Assembly (NCBI GenBank): GCA_023389455.1
Contig: JAEWEJ010000338.1
Span: forward strand, 1-5,572
Direction of reading: 5' to 3'
DNA: 5,572 nucleotides
Source of the DNA: Actinomycetes bacterium
Lineage (GTDB): Bacteria; Actinomycetota; Actinomycetes; Actinomycetales; Cellulomonadaceae
Shown: positions 1 through 5,165 of the stretch, piece after piece
Layout: every line of letters begins with the position of its first letter
Numbering within the stretch: position 1 is the stretch's first letter
Translations under genes and position numbers: made by a program
The notes under the pieces: generated by a model
What the model was told of the DNA's origin: nothing
The model's input: the letters and a program-made list of their open reading frames with translations, nothing else
The model's database searches: none

Positions 1-30
1 GTGCAGGACGGCGGGCGCCGCGGCCGTGGC

Positions 31-786
31 TCAGCGCAGGTGGCCGCCGCCGTTGAGGTCGAGCACCGCGCCGGTCACGAACCCGGGCTCGGACGCGAGG
101 TACACGACGGCCGCCGCGACGTCCTGCGGCGTGCCGGCGCGCCCGACGAGCGTGCCCGCGACGGCCGCGCGCTGCCCGGCCTCGGGGGTGAACCGCTCGT
201 GGAACGGCGTCTGCCCGATGAACCCGGGGGCGACCGAGTTCACCGTGATCCCGCGGGGGCCGAGCTCCTTGGCGAGGGCCCGCGTGAGCCCGTCCATGCC
301 GGCCTTGGCGGCCGCGTAGGCGCTCGCGCCCGCGCCGCCGCCGTCCTGCCCGGCGGCCGACGAGACCTGCACGACGCGCCCGCCGGCGGGCATGACGTCG
401 AGCACCGCCTGCGTGACGAGGAACGCGCTGGTGAGGTTGACGTCCAGCACGGCGTGCCAGTGCTGCGGCGTCATCTCGGCCAGCGGCACCCGCCCGACGA
501 TCCCGCCGGCGTTGTTCACCAGCACGTCGACGCGCCCGCCCAGGTCGCGGGCAGCGGCGGCGACGACGTCCCGCACGGCGCCGGGGTCGGTCGCGTCGAG
601 CTCGTATGCGGCGGCGGCACGGCCCATGGCGTGCAGCTCGGCGACGACCTGCCGGGCGTCGTGCGTGCGGTAGGTCACGGCCACGTCGGCGCCGGCGCGG
701 CCGAGCGCGAGCGCGACCTCGCGCCCGATGCCCGTGCCGCCGCCGGTGACCAGCGCGACGCGTCCGCGCAGGGAGTCGTCCGTCAC
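31..786 (-). CDS. SDR-family NAD(P)-dependent oxidoreductase
   Basis: A classical short-chain dehydrogenase/reductase of 251 residues, the normal length for the family. Visible motifs are the Rossmann cofactor loop TGGGTGIG (residues 14-21), NNAG (91-94), the active-site Asn in LDVNLTS (N117), the catalytic Ser in VSSAAG (about S143) and YAAAK (Y157, K161), so the active site is complete. An Arg after the second beta strand (VTYR, R40) hints at NADP(H) preference; this is inference. It is the last gene of the minus-strand cluster. Its GTG start overlaps the kinase stop as GTGA, and no good Shine-Dalgarno precedes it, so translational coupling is likely. The frame stays open far upstream through the kinase gene, but homology starts at VTDDSLRGRVALVTGG, which fixes the start. 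The substrate is unknown. In this setting it could oxidise a sugar or reduce or oxidise a 2-keto-3-deoxy-aldonate (KduD-like role), but FabG-like SDRs are too similar to each other to decide. Family certain; role uncertain. Confidence 0.93.
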   Translation of the reverse strand: MTDDSLRGRVALVTGGGTGIGREVALALGRAGADVAVTYRTHDARQVVAELHAMGRAAAAYELDATDPGAVRDVVAAAARDLGGRVDVLVNNAGGIVGRVPLAEMTPQHWHAVLDVNLTSAFLVTQAVLDVMPAGGRVVQVSSAAGQDGGGAGASAYAAAKAGMDGLTRALAKELGPRGITVNSVAPGFIGQTPFHERFTPEAGQRAAVAGTLVGRAGTPQDVAAAVVYLASEPGFVTGAVLDLNGGGHLR

Positions 787-1886
787 CGGTCGACCCGCGC
801 GCTGCCGCCGCCGGCGAGCTTGAGCACCTCGGTCTTGGTCACCATCGTGGTGTCGCCGGGGGTGGTCATGGCCAGCGCGCCGTGCGCGGCGCCGTACTCG
901 ACGGCCGTCGCGAGCGGCTGCCCGTCGATGAGGCCGTAGATGAGGCCGGACGCGAACGAGTCGCCGCCGCCGACGCGGTCGAGGATCTCGAGGCGCTCGC
1001 GGTACGTCGCCTGCACGACACCCGTGGCCTTCGACCAGGCGATGGCGCCCCAGTCGTTGCAGGACGCGGAGTGCACGGTGCGCAGCGTGGTGCCGATGAC
1101 CCGGAAGTTCGGGTACGCGGCGGCGGCCTTCTCGATCATCGCGGCGAACGCGTCGACCTCGATGGCGGAGATGTTCTCGTCGACGCCCTCGACCTCGAAC
1201 CCGAGGGAGGCGGTGAAGTCCTCCTCGTTGCCGATCATGACGTCGACGTGCTCGGCGATGCGCTTGTTGACCTCCTGCGCCTTGGCCTGCCCGCCGATCG
1301 CCTTCCACAGCGACGGCCGGTAGTTGAGGTCGTACGACACCACCGTGCCGTGGCGCTTGGCGGCGGTGACCGCCTCGACGACGAGCTCGGCGGTCGTCTC
1401 GCTCAGCGCGGCGTAGATGCCGCCGGTGTGCAGCCAGCGCACGCCCAGCTCGCCGAACAGGTGGTCCCAGTCGACGTCGCCGGGCTTCATCTGCGAGGCC
1501 GCGGTCAGGCCGCGGTCCGAGACGCCCACGGCGCCGCGGACGCCGAAGCCGCGCTCGGTGAAGTTCAGGCCGTTGCGCACGCCGCGGCCGATGCCGTCGT
1601 ACGGCGCCCAGCGGACGTGCTCGGTGTCGACGCCGCCGGTGAGGATGAGGTCCTCGACCAGGCGGCCGACCTCGTTGTCGGCGAGCGCGGTGACGACGGC
1701 GGCGCGCAGGCCGAACGCGCGGCGCAGACCGCGGGCGACGTTGTACTCGCCGCCGCCCTCCCACGCGCGGAACTGGCGGGCGGTGCGGATGCGGCCCTCG
1801 CCCGGGTCGAGCCGCAGCATGACCTCGCCGAGGGAGACGATGTCGTAGCGGCACTGCTCGGCGGGGCGGATGGTCAGGTCGGACAT
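783..1886 (-). CDS. kdgK: PfkB-family sugar kinase, 2-keto-3-deoxygluconate kinase type
   Basis: A 367-residue ribokinase/PfkB-family cytoplasmic kinase, expected to transfer phosphate from ATP to a 2-keto-3-deoxy sugar acid to give a KDPG-like product. The N-terminal strand DIVSLGEVMLRLDP (15-28) is followed by the sugar-binding GGGEYNVARG (44-53). DLNYRPSLW (186-194) is typical of KDG-kinase-like members. N220-E221-E222 is the NEED-type region near the metal/phosphate site, and DRVGGGDSF (303-311) is the C-terminal PfkB signature with catalytic base D309. The usual GAGD is GGGD here. At 367 residues it is somewhat longer than the common 310-340. The ATG at 1886 is chosen because AGAGAGG lies 9 bases upstream; an in-frame extension upstream overlaps the aldolase gene and has no homology. 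It lies 29 bases after the aldolase and overlaps the SDR start by 4 bases, so it is in one transcription unit with them. The neighbouring Eda-type aldolase supports the KDG-kinase role; exact stereochemistry of the substrate is not shown by sequence. Confidence 0.92.
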   Translation of the reverse strand: MSDLTIRPAEQCRYDIVSLGEVMLRLDPGEGRIRTARQFRAWEGGGEYNVARGLRRAFGLRAAVVTALADNEVGRLVEDLILTGGVDTEHVRWAPYDGIGRGVRNGLNFTERGFGVRGAVGVSDRGLTAASQMKPGDVDWDHLFGELGVRWLHTGGIYAALSETTAELVVEAVTAAKRHGTVVSYDLNYRPSLWKAIGGQAKAQEVNKRIAEHVDVMIGNEEDFTASLGFEVEGVDENISAIEVDAFAAMIEKAAAAYPNFRVIGTTLRTVHSASCNDWGAIAWSKATGVVQATYRERLEILDRVGGGDSFASGLIYGLIDGQPLATAVEYGAAHGALAMTTPGDTTMVTKTEVLKLAGGGSARVDR

Positions 1887-1895
1887 GTTCTCTCG

Positions 1896-1902
1896 CCTCT
1901 CT
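1896..1902 (-). promoter_or_regulatory. Ribosome binding site of the sugar kinase
   Basis: The minus strand reads AGAGAGG, then nine bases, then the ATG at 1886. This purine-rich site decides the start in favour of MSDLTIRP rather than the longer open frame that reaches back to 2003 inside the aldolase gene. Confidence 0.7.
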
Positions 1903-1915
1903 GGCGGTCGGGCGG

Positions 1916-2536
1916 TCAGCGGGTCAGGGCGACGGCGTCGGCGGTCAGCCGCGTGATGCCGGCGAAGTCGCCGGAGCGGACGAGGTCCTTGGCGACCATC
2001 CACGAGCCGCCGACGGCGACGACCGACGGCACGGCGAGGTACTCGTGCAGGTTCGCGGCGCTCACGCCGCCGGTGGGCACGAAGCGCACGCCGCCGAAGG
2101 GCGCGGCGAGGGCGGCGATGGCCTTGGCCCCACCCGACGTGCCCGCAGGGAAGAACTTGACGGTGTCCAGCCCGAGCTCGAGGGCGGCCTGGATCTCGGT
2201 GGCGGTGACGGCGCCGGGCAGCGCGAGGACGCCGTGCTCCTGGCAGCGCTCGACGACGGCGCGGCTCAGGCCGGGGGAGACCACGTAGGACGCGCCGGCG
2301 GCGACGGCCTGGTCGACCTGGGCGGGGGTGAGGACCGTGCCGGCGCCGACGAGGATGTCGCCGCGGTCCGCCATGGCGCGGATCGCGTCGGGGGCTGCCG
2401 CGGTCCGGAACGTGACCTCCGCGACGGGCAGCCCGCCGGCGACGAGGGCGGCGGCGAGCGGGTCGGCGTCGGCGGCGTCGTCGAGCACGACCACGGGGAC
2501 GAGGCGTGCGGCGGCGAGCCGGTCCAGGGTGTCCAT
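1916..2536 (-). CDS. eda: KDPG/KHG aldolase (2-dehydro-3-deoxy-phosphogluconate aldolase)
   Basis: A 206-residue class I aldolase of the Eda family, normal length, single TIM barrel, cytoplasmic. It is expected to split 2-keto-3-deoxy-6-phosphogluconate into pyruvate and glyceraldehyde 3-phosphate, and family members often also use 4-hydroxy-2-oxoglutarate. Visible motifs are LVPVVVLDD (12-20), AEVTFRT with the general-base Glu E40 and R44, GAGTVLT (64-70), VVSPGLS (85-91), PGAVTATE (107-114), DTVKFFPAG with Schiff-base lysine K127, and the phosphate-binding segments FVPTGGV (152-158) and VGGSWM (175-180). All key residues are present, so it should be active, and the retained phosphate-site motifs favour a phosphorylated substrate. 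The ATG at 2536 follows a strong AAGGAG; an upstream in-frame ATG at 2605 lacks homology and would place the Shine-Dalgarno inside the coding region. It lies between the 2-hydroxyacid dehydrogenase (85-base gap) and the kinase (29-base gap) and pairs functionally with the kinase. Confidence 0.95.
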   Translation of the reverse strand: MDTLDRLAAARLVPVVVLDDAADADPLAAALVAGGLPVAEVTFRTAAAPDAIRAMADRGDILVGAGTVLTPAQVDQAVAAGASYVVSPGLSRAVVERCQEHGVLALPGAVTATEIQAALELGLDTVKFFPAGTSGGAKAIAALAAPFGGVRFVPTGGVSAANLHEYLAVPSVVAVGGSWMVAKDLVRSGDFAGITRLTADAVALTR

Positions 2537-2545
2537 CGCGAGGAT

Positions 2546-2551
2546 CTCCTT
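2546..2551 (-). promoter_or_regulatory. Strong Shine-Dalgarno of the Eda-type aldolase
   Basis: The minus strand reads AAGGAG followed by nine bases and the ATG at 2536. It is the best ribosome binding site in the cluster and rules out the upstream in-frame ATG at 2605. Confidence 0.8.
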
Positions 2552-2621
2552 CGATGCGTTGCGCTGGGCGGAATGGTCATCCCGCTGTGAGGAATACCCT
2601 CTCATGCTCGCCGCCGCGCGC

Positions 2622-3635
2622 TCAGCCCGCGTGCCGCGGGTGGTGCAGTGCGGACGGGTCGATCGCGTGGGCGGGCGCCCGGCCCGCGGCGACGTCGAGG
2701 ATCGCCTCGACCGCGCTGGTCGCCACCGCGTCGGTGAAGTCGGCGGTCCAGCACAGCGCGTGCGGCGTCACGATGACGTCGGGGTGCGTCAGCAGCGGGT
2801 CGTCCGCGGCCGGCGGCTCGGGCTCCAGCACGTCCAGCCCGGCGCCCGCGATCCGGCCCGCGGCGAGCGCGGCGCGCAGCGCGTCGTGGTCCACGAGCCC
2901 GCCGCGCCCGACGTTGACGAGGTAGGACGTGGGGCGCATCGCGGCGAGGAGCTCCGCGTCGACGAGGTGGTACGACGACGGCGTCAGTGCGGCCGTCAGG
3001 ACGACGTAGTCGGAGTCGGCCGCGAGCCGGCCCAGCGGGACCAGCTCGGCGCCGACACCCTGCGCGCGGGCCTCGTCGGCGACGGGGTCGGACGCGAGCA
3101 CGCGCACGCCCAGGGGGCGGAGCATCGTGGCGAGCTCGCAGCCCACGCCCCCGAGGCCCACGATGCCGACGGTGCGCCCCGCCACGCCGGGCCCGCGGTA
3201 GAGGCCGCGGTCGTCCCAGCGTCCCTCGGCCGCGGCGCGGTGGTTCTCCGGCAGGCGGTGCGCCAGCGCGAGCAGCAGCGTGAGCGCGGCGAGCGCGAGC
3301 GGGCGGCGCACGGCGGTCGGGGTGTTCGTCACCACGACGCCCTCGGCGGCCAGGCCGGGCACGTCGATGCCGTCGTAGCCCGCGCCGTACCGCGCGAGGT
3401 GACGCAGGCGGGGCGCGGCGGCCGCGGTGGCGCGCGTCAGGTGCAGGTGGCCCATCGAGAGCACGGCGTCGAACGGGGCGAGGACGTCGGGCGTCAGCTC
3501 GTGCGCGAGCGGCGGCAGGTACTCCCAGGTGAGTCCGGCGGCGCTGAGCCGGTCCAGCCCCAGGTCGCCGAAGCGTGAGGACCCGTCGGGCAGGAAGCCG
3601 TCGGAGGTGACGCCGACGTGGTACGTGCTGCTCAT
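2622..3635 (-). CDS. D-isomer-specific 2-hydroxyacid dehydrogenase
   Basis: A 337-residue NAD-dependent 2-hydroxyacid dehydrogenase of the phosphoglycerate/glyoxylate/hydroxypyruvate reductase type. The substrate-binding loop ARYGAGYDGIDV lies at 81-92. The Rossmann motif GIVGLGGVG (157-165) is followed by an acidic residue at the end of the second strand (ASDP, D183), which favours NAD(H). The catalytic triad is complete: R244 in NVGRGGLVD, E273 in LDVLEPEPP and H292 in TPHALCWT. The start at 3635 is chosen because GAAGGG lies nine bases upstream; a further in-frame ATG eight codons upstream (MIEGLCTM) spans that Shine-Dalgarno and is rejected. It is the first gene of the minus-strand cluster and faces the dehydratase across a shared control region, so it is probably co-regulated. 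Its substrate is not evident. It may act on a 2-keto or 2-hydroxy acid made by the pathway, such as a 2-keto-3-deoxy-aldonate, pyruvate or hydroxypyruvate. Family sure, substrate unknown. Confidence 0.93.
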   Translation of the reverse strand: MSSTYHVGVTSDGFLPDGSSRFGDLGLDRLSAAGLTWEYLPPLAHELTPDVLAPFDAVLSMGHLHLTRATAAAAPRLRHLARYGAGYDGIDVPGLAAEGVVVTNTPTAVRRPLALAALTLLLALAHRLPENHRAAAEGRWDDRGLYRGPGVAGRTVGIVGLGGVGCELATMLRPLGVRVLASDPVADEARAQGVGAELVPLGRLAADSDYVVLTAALTPSSYHLVDAELLAAMRPTSYLVNVGRGGLVDHDALRAALAAGRIAGAGLDVLEPEPPAADDPLLTHPDVIVTPHALCWTADFTDAVATSAVEAILDVAAGRAPAHAIDPSALHHPRHAG

Positions 3636-3644
3636 CGTGCACAA

Positions 3645-3650
3645 CCCTTC
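3645..3650 (-). promoter_or_regulatory. Ribosome binding site of the 2-hydroxyacid dehydrogenase
   Basis: The minus strand reads GAAGGG, nine bases, then ATG at 3635. It decides between two nearby in-frame ATG codons. The upstream end of this site touches the first ATCTGATG-containing repeat, so a protein bound to that repeat could also affect the transcript start of this gene. Confidence 0.7.
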
Positions 3651-3666
3651 AATCATCTGATGTTTA
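3650..3666. repeat. Copy 1 of ATCTGATG motif, candidate operator
   Basis: The stretch CAATCATCTGATGTTTA matches 3725-3741 at 13 of 17 positions (CAA, ATCTGATG and TA shared). Its core CATC-T-GATG (3654-3662) is a perfect odd palindrome, with further pairing AA/TT outside a one-base mismatch. It lies just upstream of the Shine-Dalgarno of the minus-strand 2-hydroxyacid dehydrogenase. Two-fold symmetry in a divergent promoter region next to a GntR gene suggests a dimeric repressor site; binding by that protein is inference. Confidence 0.5.
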
Positions 3667-3722
3667 CGTGACGAACGTACGCCACCTGCGCGAGTGCATG
3701 CGGCAACGCGCAGTGGCGACCG

Positions 3723-3751
3723 TACAAAGATCTGATGAATAGCGCTAGGGT
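3723..3751 (+). promoter_or_regulatory. Probable promoter of the dehydratase gene
   Basis: A TAGGGT hexamer (3746-3751) fits the TANNNT -10 pattern of actinobacterial housekeeping sigma factors. Seventeen bases upstream is TACAAA (3723-3728), a weak -35 with three matches to TTGACA. The predicted transcript would start near 3758 and leave a leader of about 20 bases before the GTG at 3781. A matching promoter for the minus-strand genes could not be placed with confidence; TACGTT (minus strand, 3679-3674) is one possible -10. Confidence 0.4.
3725..3741. repeat. Copy 2 of ATCTGATG motif, candidate operator
   Basis: The stretch CAAAGATCTGATGAATA is a direct repeat of 3650-3666, offset by 75 bases, with the same ATCTGATG core. 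The symmetry is weaker here (ATC-T-GAT only). It falls between the proposed -35 and -10 elements of the dehydratase promoter, a position where a bound repressor would block RNA polymerase. The regulator is not shown by sequence. Confidence 0.5.
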
Positions 3752-3762
3752 GGCGACCACCC
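3748..3762. promoter_or_regulatory. Perfect inverted repeat at the dehydratase transcription start
   Basis: GGGTGG-CGA-CCACCC has perfect 6-bp arms and a 3-bp centre. It overlaps the proposed -10 hexamer and the expected +1 of the dehydratase gene. It could be an operator for a dimeric protein. As RNA only part of it would be transcribed if the start is near 3758, so a DNA role is more likely than a hairpin role. Its right part repeats GTGGCGACC found at 3713-3721. Confidence 0.4.
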
Positions 3763-3766
3763 ACCC

Positions 3767-3773
3767 GAGAGGA
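3767..3773 (+). promoter_or_regulatory. Ribosome binding site of the dehydratase
   Basis: GAGAGGA lies seven bases before the GTG at 3781. It supports that GTG as the start, in agreement with the family N-terminus (KITAVDVEDVRFPTS). Confidence 0.7.
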
Positions 3774-3780
3774 CAGGCCC

Positions 3781-5103
3781 GTGAAGATCACCGCCGTCGA
3801 CGTCGAGGACGTCCGGTTCCCCACCTCGCTCACCGCTGACGGTTCCGACGCCATGAACAAGGACGGCGACTACTCCGCCGCCTACGTGGTCCTGCGCACC
3901 GACGGCACCGACGCCGAGGGCGCTCCCCTGGCCGGCTACGGCCTGACGTTCACGACCGGCCGTGGCAACGACATCGTCGGCATCGCGGCGCGCCAGCAGG
4001 CGGCGCTGCTCGTCGGCCGGGACGTCGAGGAGATGGTGGCCGACATGGGCGGCGTCTACCGCGACCTCACCGCGGACGCCCAGATGCGCTGGCTCGGCCC
4101 CGAGAAGGGCGTCGTGCACCTGTCGCTGTCGGCCGTCATGAACGCGGCGTGGGACCTCGCCGGTCGCGTGGCCGGCAAGCCCGTGTGGCGGCTGCTCGCC
4201 GACATGACCCCCGAGCAGCTCGTCGACGTCGCCGACCTGCGGTACCTTTCCGACGCCCTGACGCGCGACGAGGCCATCGCGCTCCTGCGTGCCCAGGAGG
4301 GCGGCAAGGCCGAGCGCATCGCCGAGCTCGAGCGCACCGGGTACCCCTGCTACACGACGTCCGCGGGCTGGCTCGGGTACAGCGACGAGAAGCTGCGCCG
4401 GCTCTGCCAGGAAGCGGTCGACGAGGGCTACCAGCACATCAAGCTCAAGGTCGGCGCCGACCTCGAGGAGGACGTGCGCCGCTGCGGCATCGCGCGCGAC
4501 GTCATCGGGCCCGACCGCGCGCTCATGATCGACGCCAACCAGGTGTGGGACGTCGACCAGGCCATCGAGTGGACCAACGCCCTGGCGCGGTTCGACCTCC
4601 TGTGGATCGAGGAGCCGACCAGCCCGGACGACGTGCTCGGGCACGCCGCGATCCGCCGCGGCGTCGCACCCGTGGGCGTCGCCACGGGCGAGCACGGCCA
4701 CAACCGCGTGATGTTCAAGCAGTTCATGCAGGCCGGCGCCATGGACTACTGCCAGCTCGACGCCGGGCGCCTGGCGAGCCTCAACGAGATCGTCGCGGTC
4801 CTGCTGCTCGCCGCGAAGTTCGGCGTGAAGGTGTGCCCGCACGGCGGCGGCGTGGGCCTGTGCGAGATGGTCCAGCACATCTCGGTGCTCGACTTCGTCG
4901 CGGTCTCGGGGTCGCGCGAGGGCCGTGTCACCGAGTACGTCGACCACCTGCACGAGCACTTCACCGACCCCTGCGTCGTGCGCGAGGCGGCCTACGTGCT
5001 GCCGAGCCGGCCGGGGTACTCGACGCAGATGCACGAGGCGTCGGTCGCGGAGTTCCGGTTCCCCGACGGCGCGTACTGGGCCGGACGGCTCGCGTCGGCG
5101 TGA
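3781..5103 (+). CDS. fucD: L-fuconate dehydratase family protein (enolase superfamily)
   Basis: A 440-residue mandelate-racemase/enolase-superfamily dehydratase, the usual length of L-fuconate dehydratases and of human ENOSF1. It is expected to remove water from an aldonate to give a 2-keto-3-deoxy acid, with Mg2+. The N-terminal capping domain starts KITAVDVEDVRFPTS, with a substrate-loop region SDAMNKDGDYSAAYVVLRT (22-40). The barrel carries K221 and K223 (KLKVG), metal ligands D251 (DANQVWDV), E277 (EEPTSPDD) and E304 (GEHGHNR), and catalytic H354 (CPHGGGVGLCE). As I recall the Xanthomonas campestris enzyme, each key residue sits exactly three positions lower there, so the active site is intact. 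The start is GTG with a good ribosome site. It is transcribed divergently from the aldolase/kinase cluster and followed by a hairpin. The X. campestris enzyme is known to accept several related aldonates besides L-fuconate, including L-galactonate. The KdgK/Eda neighbours make a non-6-deoxy substrate possible, so the exact substrate is open. Confidence 0.95.
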   Translation: MKITAVDVEDVRFPTSLTADGSDAMNKDGDYSAAYVVLRTDGTDAEGAPLAGYGLTFTTGRGNDIVGIAARQQAALLVGRDVEEMVADMGGVYRDLTADAQMRWLGPEKGVVHLSLSAVMNAAWDLAGRVAGKPVWRLLADMTPEQLVDVADLRYLSDALTRDEAIALLRAQEGGKAERIAELERTGYPCYTTSAGWLGYSDEKLRRLCQEAVDEGYQHIKLKVGADLEEDVRRCGIARDVIGPDRALMIDANQVWDVDQAIEWTNALARFDLLWIEEPTSPDDVLGHAAIRRGVAPVGVATGEHGHNRVMFKQFMQAGAMDYCQLDAGRLASLNEIVAVLLLAAKFGVKVCPHGGGVGLCEMVQHISVLDFVAVSGSREGRVTEYVDHLHEHFTDPCVVREAAYVLPSRPGYSTQMHEASVAEFRFPDGAYWAGRLASA

Positions 5104-5117
5104 GCGACCCGACGAGG

Positions 5118-5149
5118 ACGGCGGGGGTGGCGGTGGCCGCCCCCGCCGT
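5118..5149 (+). terminator. Strong hairpin after the dehydratase, probable terminator
   Basis: ACGGCGGGGG (5118-5127) pairs perfectly with CCCCCGCCGT (5140-5149). A U-G wobble and three more pairs (GGC/GCC) close on a GGTG tetraloop, giving about a 14-bp stem of nearly pure G-C. It starts 14 bases after the dehydratase stop. No run of T follows, as is common for actinobacterial terminators, so termination efficiency is uncertain. It separates the dehydratase from the same-strand regulator gene. Confidence 0.65.
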
Positions 5150-5153
5150 TCGG

Positions 5154-5165
5154 CATACTCCAGGC
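5154..5165 (+). promoter_or_regulatory. Possible -10 element for a leaderless regulator transcript
   Basis: CATACT (5154-5159) matches TATAAT at four of six positions and ends six bases before the ATG at 5166. No Shine-Dalgarno is present between the terminator hairpin and the ATG. This spacing is what is seen for leaderless actinobacterial transcripts starting at the A of ATG. No clear -35 is visible, so the call is weak. Confidence 0.3.

Noticed and set aside
1..30. Possible gene start downstream of the SDR at the window edge
   Set aside because: Only 30 bases are present, with no start, ribosome site or clear hairpin that can be supported.
1..939. 312-codon plus-strand open frame opposite the SDR, starting at the first base
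   Set aside because: Low-complexity shadow frame; the minus strand has all SDR motifs in order.
787..1854. Long open extension upstream of the SDR in the same minus-strand frame (total 607 codons)
   Set aside because: It runs through the kinase gene in another frame, is Arg-rich and lacks any recognisable domain. The GTG at 786 sits directly before SDR homology, so no fusion protein is likely.
1887..1915. Separate promoter between aldolase and kinase
   Set aside because: The 29-base gap holds only the kinase ribosome site; co-transcription is the simpler reading.
882..2288. 468-codon plus-strand open frame opposite kinase and aldolase
   Set aside because: Composition is that of a shadow frame (Ala/Gly/Arg/Asp-rich), it crosses two real genes and shows no motif.
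2537..2605. Upstream ATG for the aldolase at 2605
   Set aside because: The extra 23 residues have no family match, and a strong AAGGAG is correctly spaced for the ATG at 2536.
2328..3578. 416-codon plus-strand open frame opposite the 2-hydroxyacid dehydrogenase
   Set aside because: Arg/Gly/Val-rich shadow without motifs; the minus strand holds a complete catalytic triad and cofactor site.
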